Below are positions 18,650 through 27,752 of a stretch of 64,000 bases of DNA, one piece after another (positions within the stretch are counted from its first letter, which is position 1; every line of letters begins with the position of its first letter). Both the position numbers and the translations under genes were made by a program. This DNA comes from an uncultured delta proteobacterium (lineage in GTDB: Bacteria > Desulfobacterota > Desulfobulbia > Desulfobulbales > Desulfurivibrionaceae), in NCBI GenBank assembly GCA_903869265.1, contig CAIPYE010000017.1:62001-126000 (forward strand), written 5' to 3'. The notes below the pieces were generated by a model. It had not been told where the DNA came from, searched no databases, and worked only from the letters and a program-made list of their open reading frames with translations.

Positions 18650-18786
18650 GAAATAGCAGATAAGTGCAGACTTCGAAAAGCTGCGATTTCAGCGGTTGCC
18701 AGTTTGCAGCCATTTGATTTTTTCTTCCGGACCTGTGTGTTTTGTTGGTTGTTACGAGTCCATCATTATTTCATTTCGGGTTTGTC

Positions 18787-19707
18787 ATGTCACAAGGGTT
18801 ATTCCGCCACAAGCATCCGGTTCTCACGGGATTATTGGTCCTGGGGGCTATCATGCTGTTTTTCTGGGGCGGAATAACTTTTTTTGTTGTCCGTCTCGCC
18901 AGTCCGTCCAAGTCCGAGCTTTTCCTCAAGGAAGGGATCGGGGTTATTGATGTCAAGGGGGTTATCCTCGAATCAGAGGCGACCCTTGAGCATCTGGTGG
19001 CCTTTCGGGAAGAGCCAAAGATCAAGGCCATTGTCCTGAGGATCGACAGCCCCGGTGGGGCTGTGGGCGCTTCCCAGGAGATCTATGACGAGGTGAAGCG
19101 CACCATTGCTGTCAAGCCGGTGGTCGCCTCCATGGGTTCGGTGGCGGCCTCGGGCGGTTTGTATGTTTCCCTGGGCGCCAGCAAGATTGTCGCTAACCCC
19201 GGCACCCTGACCGGCAGCATGGGGGTAATCCTCAAGTTTGCCAATCTTGAAGGGCTGTTTGAGAAGATTGGCTACAAGAACGAGGTGGTCAAAAGCGGCA
19301 GGCTGAAGGATATCGGTTCTCCCTCCCGGCCCATGACCGGCGAAGAACGGCTGATGCTCCAGGGTATGATCGATGTCGTCCAGAGCCAGTTTGTCCAGGC
19401 TGTGTCCGAAAGTCGGTCTTTGCCGACGGCGGAGGTAAGAAAGATTGCCGATGGCCGTATTTTTTCAGGACAGCAGGCCAAGGAGTATGGCCTGGTTGAC
19501 CAATTGGGAAATTTCAGCGACGCGGTCATGCTGGCCGCCGACCTTGCCGGAATGAAGACCGAGAAGATGCCGGAGCTCATCTATCCCAAGGAAGAGGATT
19601 TTTCCTTCCTGCGGCTGATGACCGGTAAAAAAAGTGAATCGCTATTACAGCAAACAGGTTTATCCGGTCCGATTCTGGCCTATGAATGGACAGGGACCTT
19701 GCGATAG
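18787..19707 (+). CDS. sppA: Signal peptide peptidase SppA, short 36K type
   Basis: Membrane-bound serine peptidase (S49) that degrades leftover signal peptides. A single N-terminal transmembrane segment (VLTGLLVLGAIMLFFWGG) anchors a periplasmic S49 domain with RIDSPGGAVGASQEI, the nucleophile region SVAASGGLYVSLGASKI and NPGTLTGSMGV. At 306 residues this is the one-domain type. The track begins at a TTG; ATG 18787 is chosen because it directly precedes the basic/hydrophobic anchor. It lies between rpsA and the IHF-like gene, which starts 14 nt after its stop. Confidence 0.9.
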   Translation: MSQGLFRHKHPVLTGLLVLGAIMLFFWGGITFFVVRLASPSKSELFLKEGIGVIDVKGVILESEATLEHLVAFREEPKIKAIVLRIDSPGGAVGASQEIYDEVKRTIAVKPVVASMGSVAASGGLYVSLGASKIVANPGTLTGSMGVILKFANLEGLFEKIGYKNEVVKSGRLKDIGSPSRPMTGEERLMLQGMIDVVQSQFVQAVSESRSLPTAEVRKIADGRIFSGQQAKEYGLVDQLGNFSDAVMLAADLAGMKTEKMPELIYPKEEDFSFLRLMTGKKSESLLQQTGLSGPILAYEWTGTLR

Positions 19708-19721
19708 GAGTGTATCAAACG

Positions 19722-20009
19722 ATGTTGAAACGGGATTTGGTAAATGCGGTGGCTGAAGAGATGGGCGCGTATCTGAAAAAGGATGTGAGCCAGGCCGTTG
19801 ATATCATGCTGGACACCATAGTGGAGGCCCTGGCCGAGGACCGGCGCGTCGAGATTCGCGGCTTTGGCAGTTTTTCCGTGCGGCAGCGCAAGGCGCGGAC
19901 CACCAAGAACCCCAGAACCGGCAAGGTCATGAAGATCACCTCCCGCAAGAATCTGCACTTCACCATGAGCAAATCGCTGAAAGACGCTCTGATCCAGAAC
20001 GGGAAGTAA
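19722..20009 (+). CDS. IHF/HU family DNA-bending protein
   Basis: A 95-residue DNA-binding protein of the HU/IHF fold. It has MLKRDLVNAVAEE and the beta-arm region RVEIRGFGSFSVRQRKARTTKNPRTGK typical of this family, including the Pro-bearing NPRTG tip that kinks DNA. The location after rpsA and sppA resembles the rpsA-ihfB arrangement, so an IHF-beta role is likely but HU cannot be excluded. ATG 19722 is the family start; the track start is 12 codons upstream within sppA. Repeat A2 follows. Confidence 0.9.
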   Translation: MLKRDLVNAVAEEMGAYLKKDVSQAVDIMLDTIVEALAEDRRVEIRGFGSFSVRQRKARTTKNPRTGKVMKITSRKNLHFTMSKSLKDALIQNGK

Positions 20010-20039
20010 GCGCGGCCTCATGCGCTTCCACAAAATGGG

Positions 20040-20163
20040 TTGTAACTGTTCGGCAGCGCCGCTTAGCTGCTGCCGCAGATGCGCGAAAGAGGTCTGCGAA
20101 GTGTGCTAATGCACATGAGCAGGCCGATGACAAAACAGATGTGGTGCTGCTGAGCGGTTACAA
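20040..20163. repeat. Repeat family A, full-length copy (A2)
   Basis: A 124-bp element bounded by inverted TTGTAAC/GGTTACAA ends. Its reverse complement aligns along its whole length with the copy at 58619-58741, sharing blocks such as CAGCAGCACCA, CTCATGTGCA and GCATCTGCGGCAGCAGC. It contains an inner hairpin TGTGC-ATTA-GCACA (reverse strand). It sits between the IHF-like gene and the convergent Sua5/YciO gene, overlapping the latter's last codons. Confidence 0.88.
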
Positions 20164-20769
20164 CAAATGGCTGGTTTCACCCTTGCCCTGGCGCAATACC
20201 TCCGGCGTATCGCCGATGAGCGACACCACGGATGACGGCTCCGGGTATACCGTGCCGCCGTCGATGATGATATCCACCAGACGACCGAACTGTTCCTCGA
20301 TCTCGAAGGCCTCGCTCAGGGGCGGATCATCCGGGTCCTGGATGGCGCTGGTGTTGAGCATCGGATTGCCCAACGCCTCGATGAGCGCCAGGCAGATGGC
20401 GTTGTCCGGCACCCTGATCCCCACGGTTTTTTGTCGGCTGAGCATGATTTTCGGCACCAGTTTTGCCGCTTGCAGGATAAAGGTGTAGGGTCCGGGCAGA
20501 TCTTTTTTCATGATCCTGTAGCTCATGTTTGAAACATGGCAATAGGTGCTGACGTTTTTGAGGCTTGAGCACATGAAGCTGAAAGGCTGGTGTATCGGCC
20601 TCTTTTTTATTTGATGGATCCGCTTGATCGCCTTTTGATTGAACATGTCGCAGCCGATGCCGTAGACGGTGTCGGTGGGATAGCAGATCACCGCGCCTTT
20701 GCGCAGGGCCTCCGCCGCCTGTTGGATCAGGCGGGGTTGCGGGTTGTCCGGATTGATGTCAAGTATCAC
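20158..20769 (-). CDS. Sua5/YciO/YrdC family protein (threonylcarbamoyl-AMP synthase-like)
   Basis: A 203-residue YrdC-fold protein. It has the N-terminal YPTDTVYGIGCD and KKRPIHQPFSFMCSS, KDLPGPYTFIL, GIRVPDN and a C-terminal IIDGGTVYPEPSSVVSL as in YciO/Sua5 proteins. Family members bind ATP, bicarbonate and threonine to make the threonylcarbamoyl-AMP precursor of t6A in tRNA; the YciO branch has weaker or uncertain activity and this protein looks closer to that branch. It uses a GTG start. Its 3' end overlaps repeat A2 by a few bases. Confidence 0.85.
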   Translation of the reverse strand: MILDINPDNPQPRLIQQAAEALRKGAVICYPTDTVYGIGCDMFNQKAIKRIHQIKKRPIHQPFSFMCSSLKNVSTYCHVSNMSYRIMKKDLPGPYTFILQAAKLVPKIMLSRQKTVGIRVPDNAICLALIEALGNPMLNTSAIQDPDDPPLSEAFEIEEQFGRLVDIIIDGGTVYPEPSSVVSLIGDTPEVLRQGKGETSHLL

Positions 20770-20886
20770 GCGGCGATCCTTTGTGTGGGATAGGGGGTGG
20801 CGCTAACCCCCTATGAGTATTGGGTATATTGTACGGCACGGTCTGACAAAAGGCAACAGTGAAGCGGTGACAGCAGGGGAAGGATC

Positions 20887-21807
20887 ATGCGCATAGCCTG
20901 CGGTGTGGATATCGGAAGCAACAGCTTCCGCCTGTTGGTGGCAGAGATTGAGCATGGCCGCCTGCGCCCCCTGGCCCACGATCTGGTCACGGTCCGCTTG
21001 GGCGAGGGGCTTGGGAAAAGCGGCCGACTTGCTCCTGCGGCCATGCTTCGAGCCGAAGCGGCCCTGGCCCGGTTTGCCGGGATAATGGCGACCTACCCGT
21101 TACACAGTGTGCGGGCCTGCGCCACACATGCCGTGCGCATGGCTGCCAATCGGGACGAATTTCTCCAGAGGAGTGAGGCGCTGGCCGGCATGAGAATCGA
21201 GGTGCTTTCCGGCGAGGAGGAGGCCTATCTTGCCCTGCTGGGGGTACTGAGTGCCCTGCCGAAAAAACAGCGGCATTATCCCCTGTTGCTTGTGGATATG
21301 GGCGGGGGCAGCACCGAGCTCATCCTCCAGGCCACAGCCGTGAGCGCGTCCAGGGCGATAAGCCTGGCCTTGGGCGCGGTGGGCTTGACCGAGGAATTCG
21401 GTGCGGATTTGGCGTCCATGCGTGCGAAGATCAGAGCGACCTTGGCCCCGGCTCTGCGACGTATCGGCGAGGCGGAGATGCTCGGGCAAGGCTCCCTGCT
21501 GGTGGTATCCGGCGGAACCGCCACCACTCTGGCTGCTCTCGATTTGAGGCTGGACCGCTATGATGCCCAGCAGGTCCAGAATCACCCCTTGAGCCAGGCA
21601 ACGCTGCATCGTCTGATTGCATGGCTGGCCGCTCTTTTGCCAGGGGATCGCAATGGACTCTCCGGCCTGGCCGACGGCCGGGGGGAGATTATCGTGGCCG
21701 GGGCAGTGCTCCTGCAGGAGTTGCAGCAGGCTCTGGCAAGCCCAGTGGTGGTGAGCGATGCCGGGTTGCTGGAGGGCATTCTCCTGAGCGGGGCAACAGG
21801 CGGCTAA
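20887..21807 (+). CDS. Ppx/GppA phosphatase family protein
   Basis: Exopolyphosphatase/guanosine pentaphosphate phosphatase-type ASKHA protein, 306 residues (single catalytic module without the long C-terminal HD extension of E. coli Ppx). It shows GVDIGSNSFRLLVAE, the SGEEEAYLALLG Glu motif, LLVDMGGGSTELIL and VVSGGTATTLAAL. Polyphosphate or pppGpp is the expected substrate. It lies upstream of guaB and guaA, which would fit a link to guanine nucleotides, although a candidate promoter separates it from guaB. Confidence 0.88.
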   Translation: MRIACGVDIGSNSFRLLVAEIEHGRLRPLAHDLVTVRLGEGLGKSGRLAPAAMLRAEAALARFAGIMATYPLHSVRACATHAVRMAANRDEFLQRSEALAGMRIEVLSGEEEAYLALLGVLSALPKKQRHYPLLLVDMGGGSTELILQATAVSASRAISLALGAVGLTEEFGADLASMRAKIRATLAPALRRIGEAEMLGQGSLLVVSGGTATTLAALDLRLDRYDAQQVQNHPLSQATLHRLIAWLAALLPGDRNGLSGLADGRGEIIVAGAVLLQELQQALASPVVVSDAGLLEGILLSGATGG

Positions 21808-21842
21808 AGGCGCGGGAGATGCGCGCTTCTGCAAACTCGTCA

Positions 21843-21872
21843 TTGACCTTCGGATTGAAAGTTTTTTATAGT
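21843..21872 (+). promoter_or_regulatory. Candidate sigma-70 promoter of guaB
   Basis: TTGACC and TATAGT lie 18 nt apart. The resulting leader of about 105 nt contains the hairpin GCCACCCGTTTTCTGGGTGGC (21892-21912). No known purine riboswitch pattern was recognised. Confidence 0.45.
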
Positions 21873-21984
21873 GAAGACTCTACGGTTATTTGCCACCCGT
21901 TTTCTGGGTGGCGTTCTAGTATCTCAGATCGCCTTGGCAAGCGAGGCGCATCACCTGCCACACTTTTTTTGAGGGAGTCCGCTG

Positions 21985-23445
21985 ATGTCACTCGAAACAA
22001 TCGAACATGCCTATACCTTTGACGATCTGCTCCTGGTGCCTGCCGCTTCCGAAGTGCTGCCCAACGAGGTGAGCCTGGCGACGATGCTGACCAAGTCGAT
22101 TACCCTGAATATTCCCCTGGTCAGCGCGGCCATGGACACGGTTACCGAGCATCGGGCCGCCATTGCCATGGCCAGGGAGGGCGGGATCGGGATTATCCAT
22201 AAGAACATGGGCGTGGAAGAGCAGGTTCGCGAGGTGCGCAAGGTAAAGAAGTCCGAGTCCGGCATGGTCATCGACCCCATCACGGTGAATGATGCCCAGA
22301 CCGTGCGCGAGGTCAACGAGATCATGCGCAATTACCGGATTTCCGGGGTGCCGGTTCTCCGCGGCACCAAGCTGGTCGGCATTGTCACCAACCGCGACCT
22401 GCGTTTTGTTTCCGACGAGGATTTGCTGGTCCGGGATGTCATGACCAGCAAGAACCTGGTGACCGCCAAGGCCGGCATCACCCTGGAGCAATCCAAGGCG
22501 CTGCTCCACGAGCACCGCATCGAAAAACTCCTGGTGGTGGATGACGAGGGCAATCTTCAGGGACTGATCACCATCAAGGATATTGAAAAGGTGCGGAAGT
22601 ATCCCCATGCTGCCAAGGATGACCTGGGCCGCCTTCGGGTGGGCGCGGCCATTGGCGTGAATTCCTCCCTGGACCATGTGGAAAAATTGATCAGCGTCGG
22701 GGTGGATGTGGTGGTGCTCGACTCCGCCCACGGGCATTCCCGGAACATCCTAACTGCCCTGACCCGGATCAAGGACGCCTTTCCGGAGCTCCAGATCATC
22801 GCCGGAAACGTGGCCACGGCGGAAGGGGCCGAGGCCCTGATCCGGGCCGGAGCCGACTGCGTCAAGGTCGGGGTGGGGCCGGGCTCCATCTGCACCACCC
22901 GCATCGTGGCCGGGGTCGGCGTGCCGCAGATGACCGCGATCCATAACTGCTCCAAGGCTGCGGATAAATTCGGCGTGCCGGTGATTGCCGACGGCGGGAT
23001 CAAGTACTCCGGCGAGATCGCCAAGGCCATCGGCATCGGGGCCAGGGTGGTGATGATCGGCAGCCTCTTTGCCGGCACCGATGAATCGCCCGGCGAGACC
23101 TTTTTGTACCAGGGCAGAACCTACAAGGGCTACCGGGGCATGGGCTCGCTCGGTGCCATGAAGGATGGCTCCAGCGACCGCTACTTCCAGGAAGGGGTGG
23201 AAAGCCAGGCCAAATACGTGCCCGAGGGCATCGAAGGCAAGGTGCCCTACCGGGGGCCGCTCTCCGATATGATCTACCAGCTCATGGGCGGTCTGCGTTC
23301 CGGCATGGGCTATCTCGGCGCGGCCACCATCGAGGAGTTGCGCCAGAAGGCGAAGTTTGTCAAGATCACCGCCGCAGGCCTCAAGGAAAGCCATGTCCAC
23401 GACGTGATCATCACCAAAGAGGCCCCGAATTACCGGTTGGGCTAA
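21985..23445 (+). CDS. guaB: Inosine-5'-monophosphate dehydrogenase
   Basis: Oxidises IMP to XMP with NAD+, the committed step to GMP. The 486 residues contain the N-terminal [11 protein letters not shown], two CBS domains inserted at about 95-205 (allosteric nucleotide sensing), [13 protein letters not shown], the catalytic Cys loop [13 protein letters not shown], and the flap [10 protein letters not shown]. Full length. It is followed by guaA after a short gap that holds repeat A3, so the two GMP-synthesis steps are adjacent. Confidence 0.97.
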   Translation: MSLETIEHAYTFDDLLLVPAASEVLPNEVSLATMLTKSITLNIPLVSAAMDTVTEHRAAIAMAREGGIGIIHKNMGVEEQVREVRKVKKSESGMVIDPITVNDAQTVREVNEIMRNYRISGVPVLRGTKLVGIVTNRDLRFVSDEDLLVRDVMTSKNLVTAKAGITLEQSKALLHEHRIEKLLVVDDEGNLQGLITIKDIEKVRKYPHAAKDDLGRLRVGAAIGVNSSLDHVEKLISVGVDVVVLDSAHGHSRNILTALTRIKDAFPELQIIAGNVATAEGAEALIRAGADCVKVGVGPGSICTTRIVAGVGVPQMTAIHNCSKAADKFGVPVIADGGIKYSGEIAKAIGIGARVVMIGSLFAGTDESPGETFLYQGRTYKGYRGMGSLGAMKDGSSDRYFQEGVESQAKYVPEGIEGKVPYRGPLSDMIYQLMGGLRSGMGYLGAATIEELRQKAKFVKITAAGLKESHVHDVIITKEAPNYRLG

Positions 23446-23455
23446 CAATAGAAGT

Positions 23456-23508
23456 GTAACTGTCCAGCAGCGAAGCGGCGAAGCAGATGTGGCCTGCTGG
23501 ACAGTTAC
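23456..23508. repeat. Repeat family A, short copy (A3)
   Basis: GTAACTGTCCAGCAG and CTGCTGGACAGTTAC are perfect 15-bp inverted arms around 23 nt. It starts 11 nt after the guaB stop and precedes guaA. Confidence 0.88.
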
Positions 23509-23561
23509 AGAGAGAAGTATGGGGTTAGAATTTTTCTGACTCCTTCAGCAAAGGTAAAACA

Positions 23562-25133
23562 ATGGATATCCACAGCGAAAAGATTCTGATTCTTGATTTC
23601 GGCTCCCAGTACACCCAGCTCATTGCCCGCCGGGTGCGGGAGGCTGGGGTGTATTGCGAACTCCATCCCTGGGACATGACCTCAGAGGAAATCAAGGCTT
23701 TTGGCCCCAAGGGGATCATCCTCTCGGGCGGGCCACAATCGGTGCACGAGGCCGAGACCCCCCGCGCCGCCGAAGCGGTGTTTACTCTGGGCGTGCCGGT
23801 GCTCGGCATCTGTTACGGCCAGCAGACTATGGCGGCTCAGTTGGGCGGCGAGGTGGAACCTTCCGCCCACCGCGAGTATGGCTATGCCCAAGTGCGAGCC
23901 CGCAACCACTCCAAGCTGCTCGCCGACATTGAGGACCACGCCAGTCCCGAGGGCTACGGGTTGCTCGACGTCTGGATGAGCCATGGCGACCGGGTCAACA
24001 AGCTGCCCCAGGGTTTCGTGGTCATCTGCGAGACCGACAGCGCGCCCATGGCCGGCATGGCCGACGAGTCCCGCCGTTTCTATGGCCTCCAGTTTCATCC
24101 GGAGGTGACCCATACCCGCCAGGGCCAGCGGATTATCGAGCGCTTTGCCCACGAGATTTGCGGCTGCGGACGTCTGTGGACGTCGAGCAATATCATTGAC
24201 AATGCCATCAAGCAGATTCGCAGCCAGGTGGGCACAGATGAGGTTTTGCTGGGGCTTTCCGGAGGGGTTGATTCCTCGGTGGTCGCGGCTATGCTGCACC
24301 GGGCCATCACCACCCAGCTCACCTGTGTCTTCGTGGATAACGGGCTGCTGCGGCTGCATGAGGGCGATCAGGTCATGACCACCTTTGCCAGGCACATGGG
24401 GGTCAAGGTGCTGCGGGTGGACGCGGAGCAACGGTTTCTCGATGGGCTCAAGGGCGTGGAAGACCCGGAGCAAAAGCGCAAGATCATCGGCAACACCTTT
24501 ATCGAGGTCTTCGAGGAGGAGGCGGAAAAACTCGCCAACGCCAAATGGCTGGCCCAGGGCACCATTTATCCCGATGTCATTGAGTCGGCCGGGGCCAAAA
24601 GCGGCAAGGCCAAGGTGATCAAGAGCCACCATAACGTGGGCGGGTTGCCCGAGCACATGAAGCTTGGCCTGGTGGAGCCCCTGCGCGAGCTGTTCAAGGA
24701 CGAGGTCCGCGTCATCGGGGTCGAACTTGGGTTGCCCTATGAGATGGTCTACCGGCATCCCTTCCCCGGACCCGGCCTCGGGGTGCGCATCCTGGGCGAG
24801 GTGCGCAAGGATTATGCCGACACCCTGCGCTTGGCCGATGAGATTTTTATCGAAGAGTTGCGCAAGAACGAGCTCTACGACAAGGTCTCCCAGGCCTTCA
24901 CCGTGTTTCTTCCGGTGAAGTCGGTGGGTGTGGTCGGCGACAACCGCCAGTACGCCCATGTGGTTGCCCTGCGGGCCGTGGAGACCGTGGATTTCATGAC
25001 CGCCCGGTGGGCGCATCTTCCCTATGATTTCCTCGATCATGTCTCACGGCGGATTGTCAACGAGGTGCGCGGCATTTCCCGGGTGGTCTACGACATCACC
25101 GGCAAGCCGCCGGGAACCATCGAATGGGAATAG
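23562..25133 (+). CDS. guaA: GMP synthase (glutamine-hydrolysing)
   Basis: Converts XMP to GMP using glutamine and ATP. The N-terminal class I amidotransferase domain has [15 protein letters not shown], the nucleophile in GICYGQQ and the catalytic His/Glu in FHPEVTHT. The ATP-pyrophosphatase domain begins with the P-loop [14 protein letters not shown], and the C-terminal dimer domain ends in GTIEWE, as usual. At 523 residues it is full length. It lies downstream of guaB on the same strand. Confidence 0.97.
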   Translation: MDIHSEKILILDFGSQYTQLIARRVREAGVYCELHPWDMTSEEIKAFGPKGIILSGGPQSVHEAETPRAAEAVFTLGVPVLGICYGQQTMAAQLGGEVEPSAHREYGYAQVRARNHSKLLADIEDHASPEGYGLLDVWMSHGDRVNKLPQGFVVICETDSAPMAGMADESRRFYGLQFHPEVTHTRQGQRIIERFAHEICGCGRLWTSSNIIDNAIKQIRSQVGTDEVLLGLSGGVDSSVVAAMLHRAITTQLTCVFVDNGLLRLHEGDQVMTTFARHMGVKVLRVDAEQRFLDGLKGVEDPEQKRKIIGNTFIEVFEEEAEKLANAKWLAQGTIYPDVIESAGAKSGKAKVIKSHHNVGGLPEHMKLGLVEPLRELFKDEVRVIGVELGLPYEMVYRHPFPGPGLGVRILGEVRKDYADTLRLADEIFIEELRKNELYDKVSQAFTVFLPVKSVGVVGDNRQYAHVVALRAVETVDFMTARWAHLPYDFLDHVSRRIVNEVRGISRVVYDITGKPPGTIEWE

Positions 25134-25247
25134 CCCCAGTTGCCGCTTTGCCCAGCCGGTTTTTTTATGATACCATGCAAGGTGAGCTGATTTTCTGCCG
25201 GAAACCAACTTGTTGTCCGACAAATCTCTAAGGAGAAAGGGGCTGCC

Positions 25248-26507
25248 GTGAAGGGTGGACAGAAAGAGATGCGGGATCTGGAGCTGGCCAACCGGCTCCT
25301 GGACAGTTTTTCCCAGATTGCCGAGGTGATCAACACCCGGAACCTTGACTATTCTGCGCGTCTGAGCCGGATACTCGAGGTTATCCTCGAGTATCTTGGG
25401 GTGGAGCAAGGCTCCCTCATGGTGCTTGAACGGAAAAAATATCTGGTGGTTCGGGCGGCAAGCCGGGCCGAGCTCATCGGCCACGAGCAGGCCATTGACG
25501 ATGAGCGTTCCGTGGCCTCCTGGGTGTCCAGGCACCAGGAACCCCTCTTTATCAAGGATATTTCCACGGATAAACGCTTTGGCGGACAAGGCCGCAGCAG
25601 CTACAGGCGCAATTCGCTGCTCTCCATGCCGATCCTCCATAAGGGCAAGGTGCTTGGCGTCATCAATGTGACCGACAAGATCGGGGATCGGGATCTTCTC
25701 AAGGAAGACATCACCCGTCTTTTCGATTTCAGCAGCGTCATCCTCTCCCTGCTTGTCCAGGAAAATCTGCAGCAGAATCTCCGTCGGCAGCAGCGTATCC
25801 TCCGGGAGCGCAATCAGGAGCTGCGGCATCAGGAGACCTTGCGCGCCGAACTTTCCCGCATGCTGATCCACGACCTCAAGGGACCGCTTTCCGAGGTGGT
25901 GGCCAATCTCGATATCCTGTCCTACTCCGTTGCCGAGGAAAATCGGGAATTTCTGGAGTCGGCCCAGATGGGGTGCGACCGGGCGGTGCGCATGGTTTCA
26001 AATCTGGTGACCATCGGCAAGATCGAAGACGGCAAGCTCACCCCCATCAAAGAGGTTGTCGCGCCCGGCCCCATGCTGGCCGAATGCTTGAGCAGCATCA
26101 AGGGCATGGCCAGGATCAAGAATGTGGAGTTGGTTCTGGAGGTGGAGGCGGAGCTGCCGCAGATTGCCCTGGACCGGAGCCTCATTCTGCGGGTGCTGCA
26201 GAACCTGCTCACCAATGCCCTGGGTTATTGCGCGGCCAACACCACGATTCGTTTTGGTTGTCGGCCGGTACCCGGCAAAAAGCGGCTGGAATTTTATGTG
26301 CAAGACCAAGGCCCTGGAATCCCCGCGTCGAAGCACCGCATCATTTTTGAGAAGTACGCCCGAATTTCCGACAAGCAGGATGCTTTGGTCGGCACCGGCC
26401 TTGGCCTCTATTTCTGTCGGCTGGCCGTGGAGATTCACCGGGGCAGGATCGGCGTCGAGAGCGAACCTGGGCAAGGTTCCCGTTTTTATTTCAGCTTGCC
26501 TCTGTAA
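25248..26507 (+). CDS. GAF-domain sensor histidine kinase
   Basis: A soluble 419-residue kinase. A GAF domain (about 25-170) with VEQGSLMVLE and SVASWVSRHQEPLFIKD is followed by a coiled coil (NLQQNLRRQQRILRERNQELRHQ), an H-box MLIHDLKGPLSEV with the phospho-acceptor His, and a HATPase domain (NLLTNALGYC, DQGPGIP, GTGLGLYFC). There is no transmembrane segment, so it senses a cytoplasmic signal. It starts with GTG, with AAGGAG upstream. The next gene encodes a REC-TPR response regulator 39 nt away, the likely cognate partner. Confidence 0.9.
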   Translation: MKGGQKEMRDLELANRLLDSFSQIAEVINTRNLDYSARLSRILEVILEYLGVEQGSLMVLERKKYLVVRAASRAELIGHEQAIDDERSVASWVSRHQEPLFIKDISTDKRFGGQGRSSYRRNSLLSMPILHKGKVLGVINVTDKIGDRDLLKEDITRLFDFSSVILSLLVQENLQQNLRRQQRILRERNQELRHQETLRAELSRMLIHDLKGPLSEVVANLDILSYSVAEENREFLESAQMGCDRAVRMVSNLVTIGKIEDGKLTPIKEVVAPGPMLAECLSSIKGMARIKNVELVLEVEAELPQIALDRSLILRVLQNLLTNALGYCAANTTIRFGCRPVPGKKRLEFYVQDQGPGIPASKHRIIFEKYARISDKQDALVGTGLGLYFCRLAVEIHRGRIGVESEPGQGSRFYFSLPL

Positions 26508-26546
26508 TGCAGAGCTGACAGCTTTCAGCAAAGGGAAGAAAGTAGA

Positions 26547-27710
26547 ATGAAGCTCAAAGCCCCAAAAGACATGGTTTTTCTTATCGTGGACGACATCGAC
26601 AACATGCGTCGATCCATCAAGGCCATGCTGAAGCTGGTCCAGTTCGGCAAGGAGTTTTACGAGGCGGCCAATGGCCGGGATGCCTGGAAGCTTCTCCAGG
26701 ATGAGAATATCGGTATCGATTTTATTATCTGCGATTACAACATGCCCTATATGTCCGGCACCGAGTTGCTGGGGTTGATCCGCACTGCCAAAAAGTTGCG
26801 CGATATCCCCTTTCTCATGGTCACTGCGGAAGCCAACATGGATATTGTCGCCGAAGCGGCCGAGCAGGATGTTGACGCATACATGACCAAGCCTTTTGTC
26901 ACCGCGACCCTGGAGCAGAAGGTCAACGAGCTTTTGGGCCAGCTCAGTAACCCAACGCCTTTCAACCAGCTTTTGCTGCAGGCGCGCACCCTTGATGAAA
27001 AGGGCGATCTTGACGGTGCCATTGGCGCAGCCACGGAGGCGGCCAAGCTCAATGACCGGTCTTCAAAGCCCTACCGGGAGTTGGGGAGACTCTTCGGGAA
27101 AAAAGGCGACCTGAAAAAAGCCCAGCTCTGCTATGAAAAAGCCGTGGAGATCAACCGGCTTGATGTCAGTTCCTACCATGCTCTGGGCCAGATTTATTTC
27201 CGTCAGGGCAAGATGGATATGGCCCTGGAAAACTTCGACCGAGCCATGGAGATCAGCCCCAGGCATGCGGACCGGGCCATGAATTTTGCCAAGTTGCTTA
27301 TTAAGAAAAAAATGCTGCCCGAGGCGGAAAAAGTCCTGCGTCTGGTGTTGAAAACAAAGAGCAACGATATCGACTTCAAGGAAGATATTGCCGACACCTG
27401 CAATAGCTGCGGTCTGGGGGATCTGGCAGTCAAATCCTACCGCGAGGTGCTGAAGGCAGACCCGGAACGCATCTATCTGCACAAAAAAATCGGCATGGCC
27501 CTGTATACTGCGGGCGATCCCAACGAAGCGGTCAAGATGCTGGAAAAGGCGGCGGAGAAAACCTCCGAGGACATCGAGCTTTTTCTCGCCTTGGGCAAAG
27601 CCTATTATGCCATGAAATTTCCAGTGCGGGCCGACCAGTGGGTTTCGAAGGTGCTCCGGATTGATCCCGGACACAAGGAAGCCCGCGCCATCCTGGACAA
27701 GTGTCTGTAG
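26547..27710 (+). CDS. Response regulator with C-terminal TPR repeats
   Basis: A 387-residue protein. The receiver domain (about 8-130) has FLIVDDIDNMRRS, acceptor Asp63 in IICDYNMPYMSG and Lys in YMTKPFVT, close to CheY-like types. From about 145 to the end there are five to six TPR units (for example SSYHALGQIYFRQGKMDMALENF). The output is therefore protein-protein interaction, not DNA binding. It lies between the GAF kinase and a large membrane protein on the same strand, and may pass the kinase signal to the latter (inference). Confidence 0.87.
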   Translation: MKLKAPKDMVFLIVDDIDNMRRSIKAMLKLVQFGKEFYEAANGRDAWKLLQDENIGIDFIICDYNMPYMSGTELLGLIRTAKKLRDIPFLMVTAEANMDIVAEAAEQDVDAYMTKPFVTATLEQKVNELLGQLSNPTPFNQLLLQARTLDEKGDLDGAIGAATEAAKLNDRSSKPYRELGRLFGKKGDLKKAQLCYEKAVEINRLDVSSYHALGQIYFRQGKMDMALENFDRAMEISPRHADRAMNFAKLLIKKKMLPEAEKVLRLVLKTKSNDIDFKEDIADTCNSCGLGDLAVKSYREVLKADPERIYLHKKIGMALYTAGDPNEAVKMLEKAAEKTSEDIELFLALGKAYYAMKFPVRADQWVSKVLRIDPGHKEARAILDKCL

Positions 27711-27752
27711 GCCAAGGGCGGACGTTTTTCGACAAGGACAGGCTATTTCTCC

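Noticed and set aside
21808-21984. Purine riboswitch in the guaB leader
   Set aside because: The hairpin at 21892-21912 stands alone; the three-way junction sequence of purine riboswitches is not visible.
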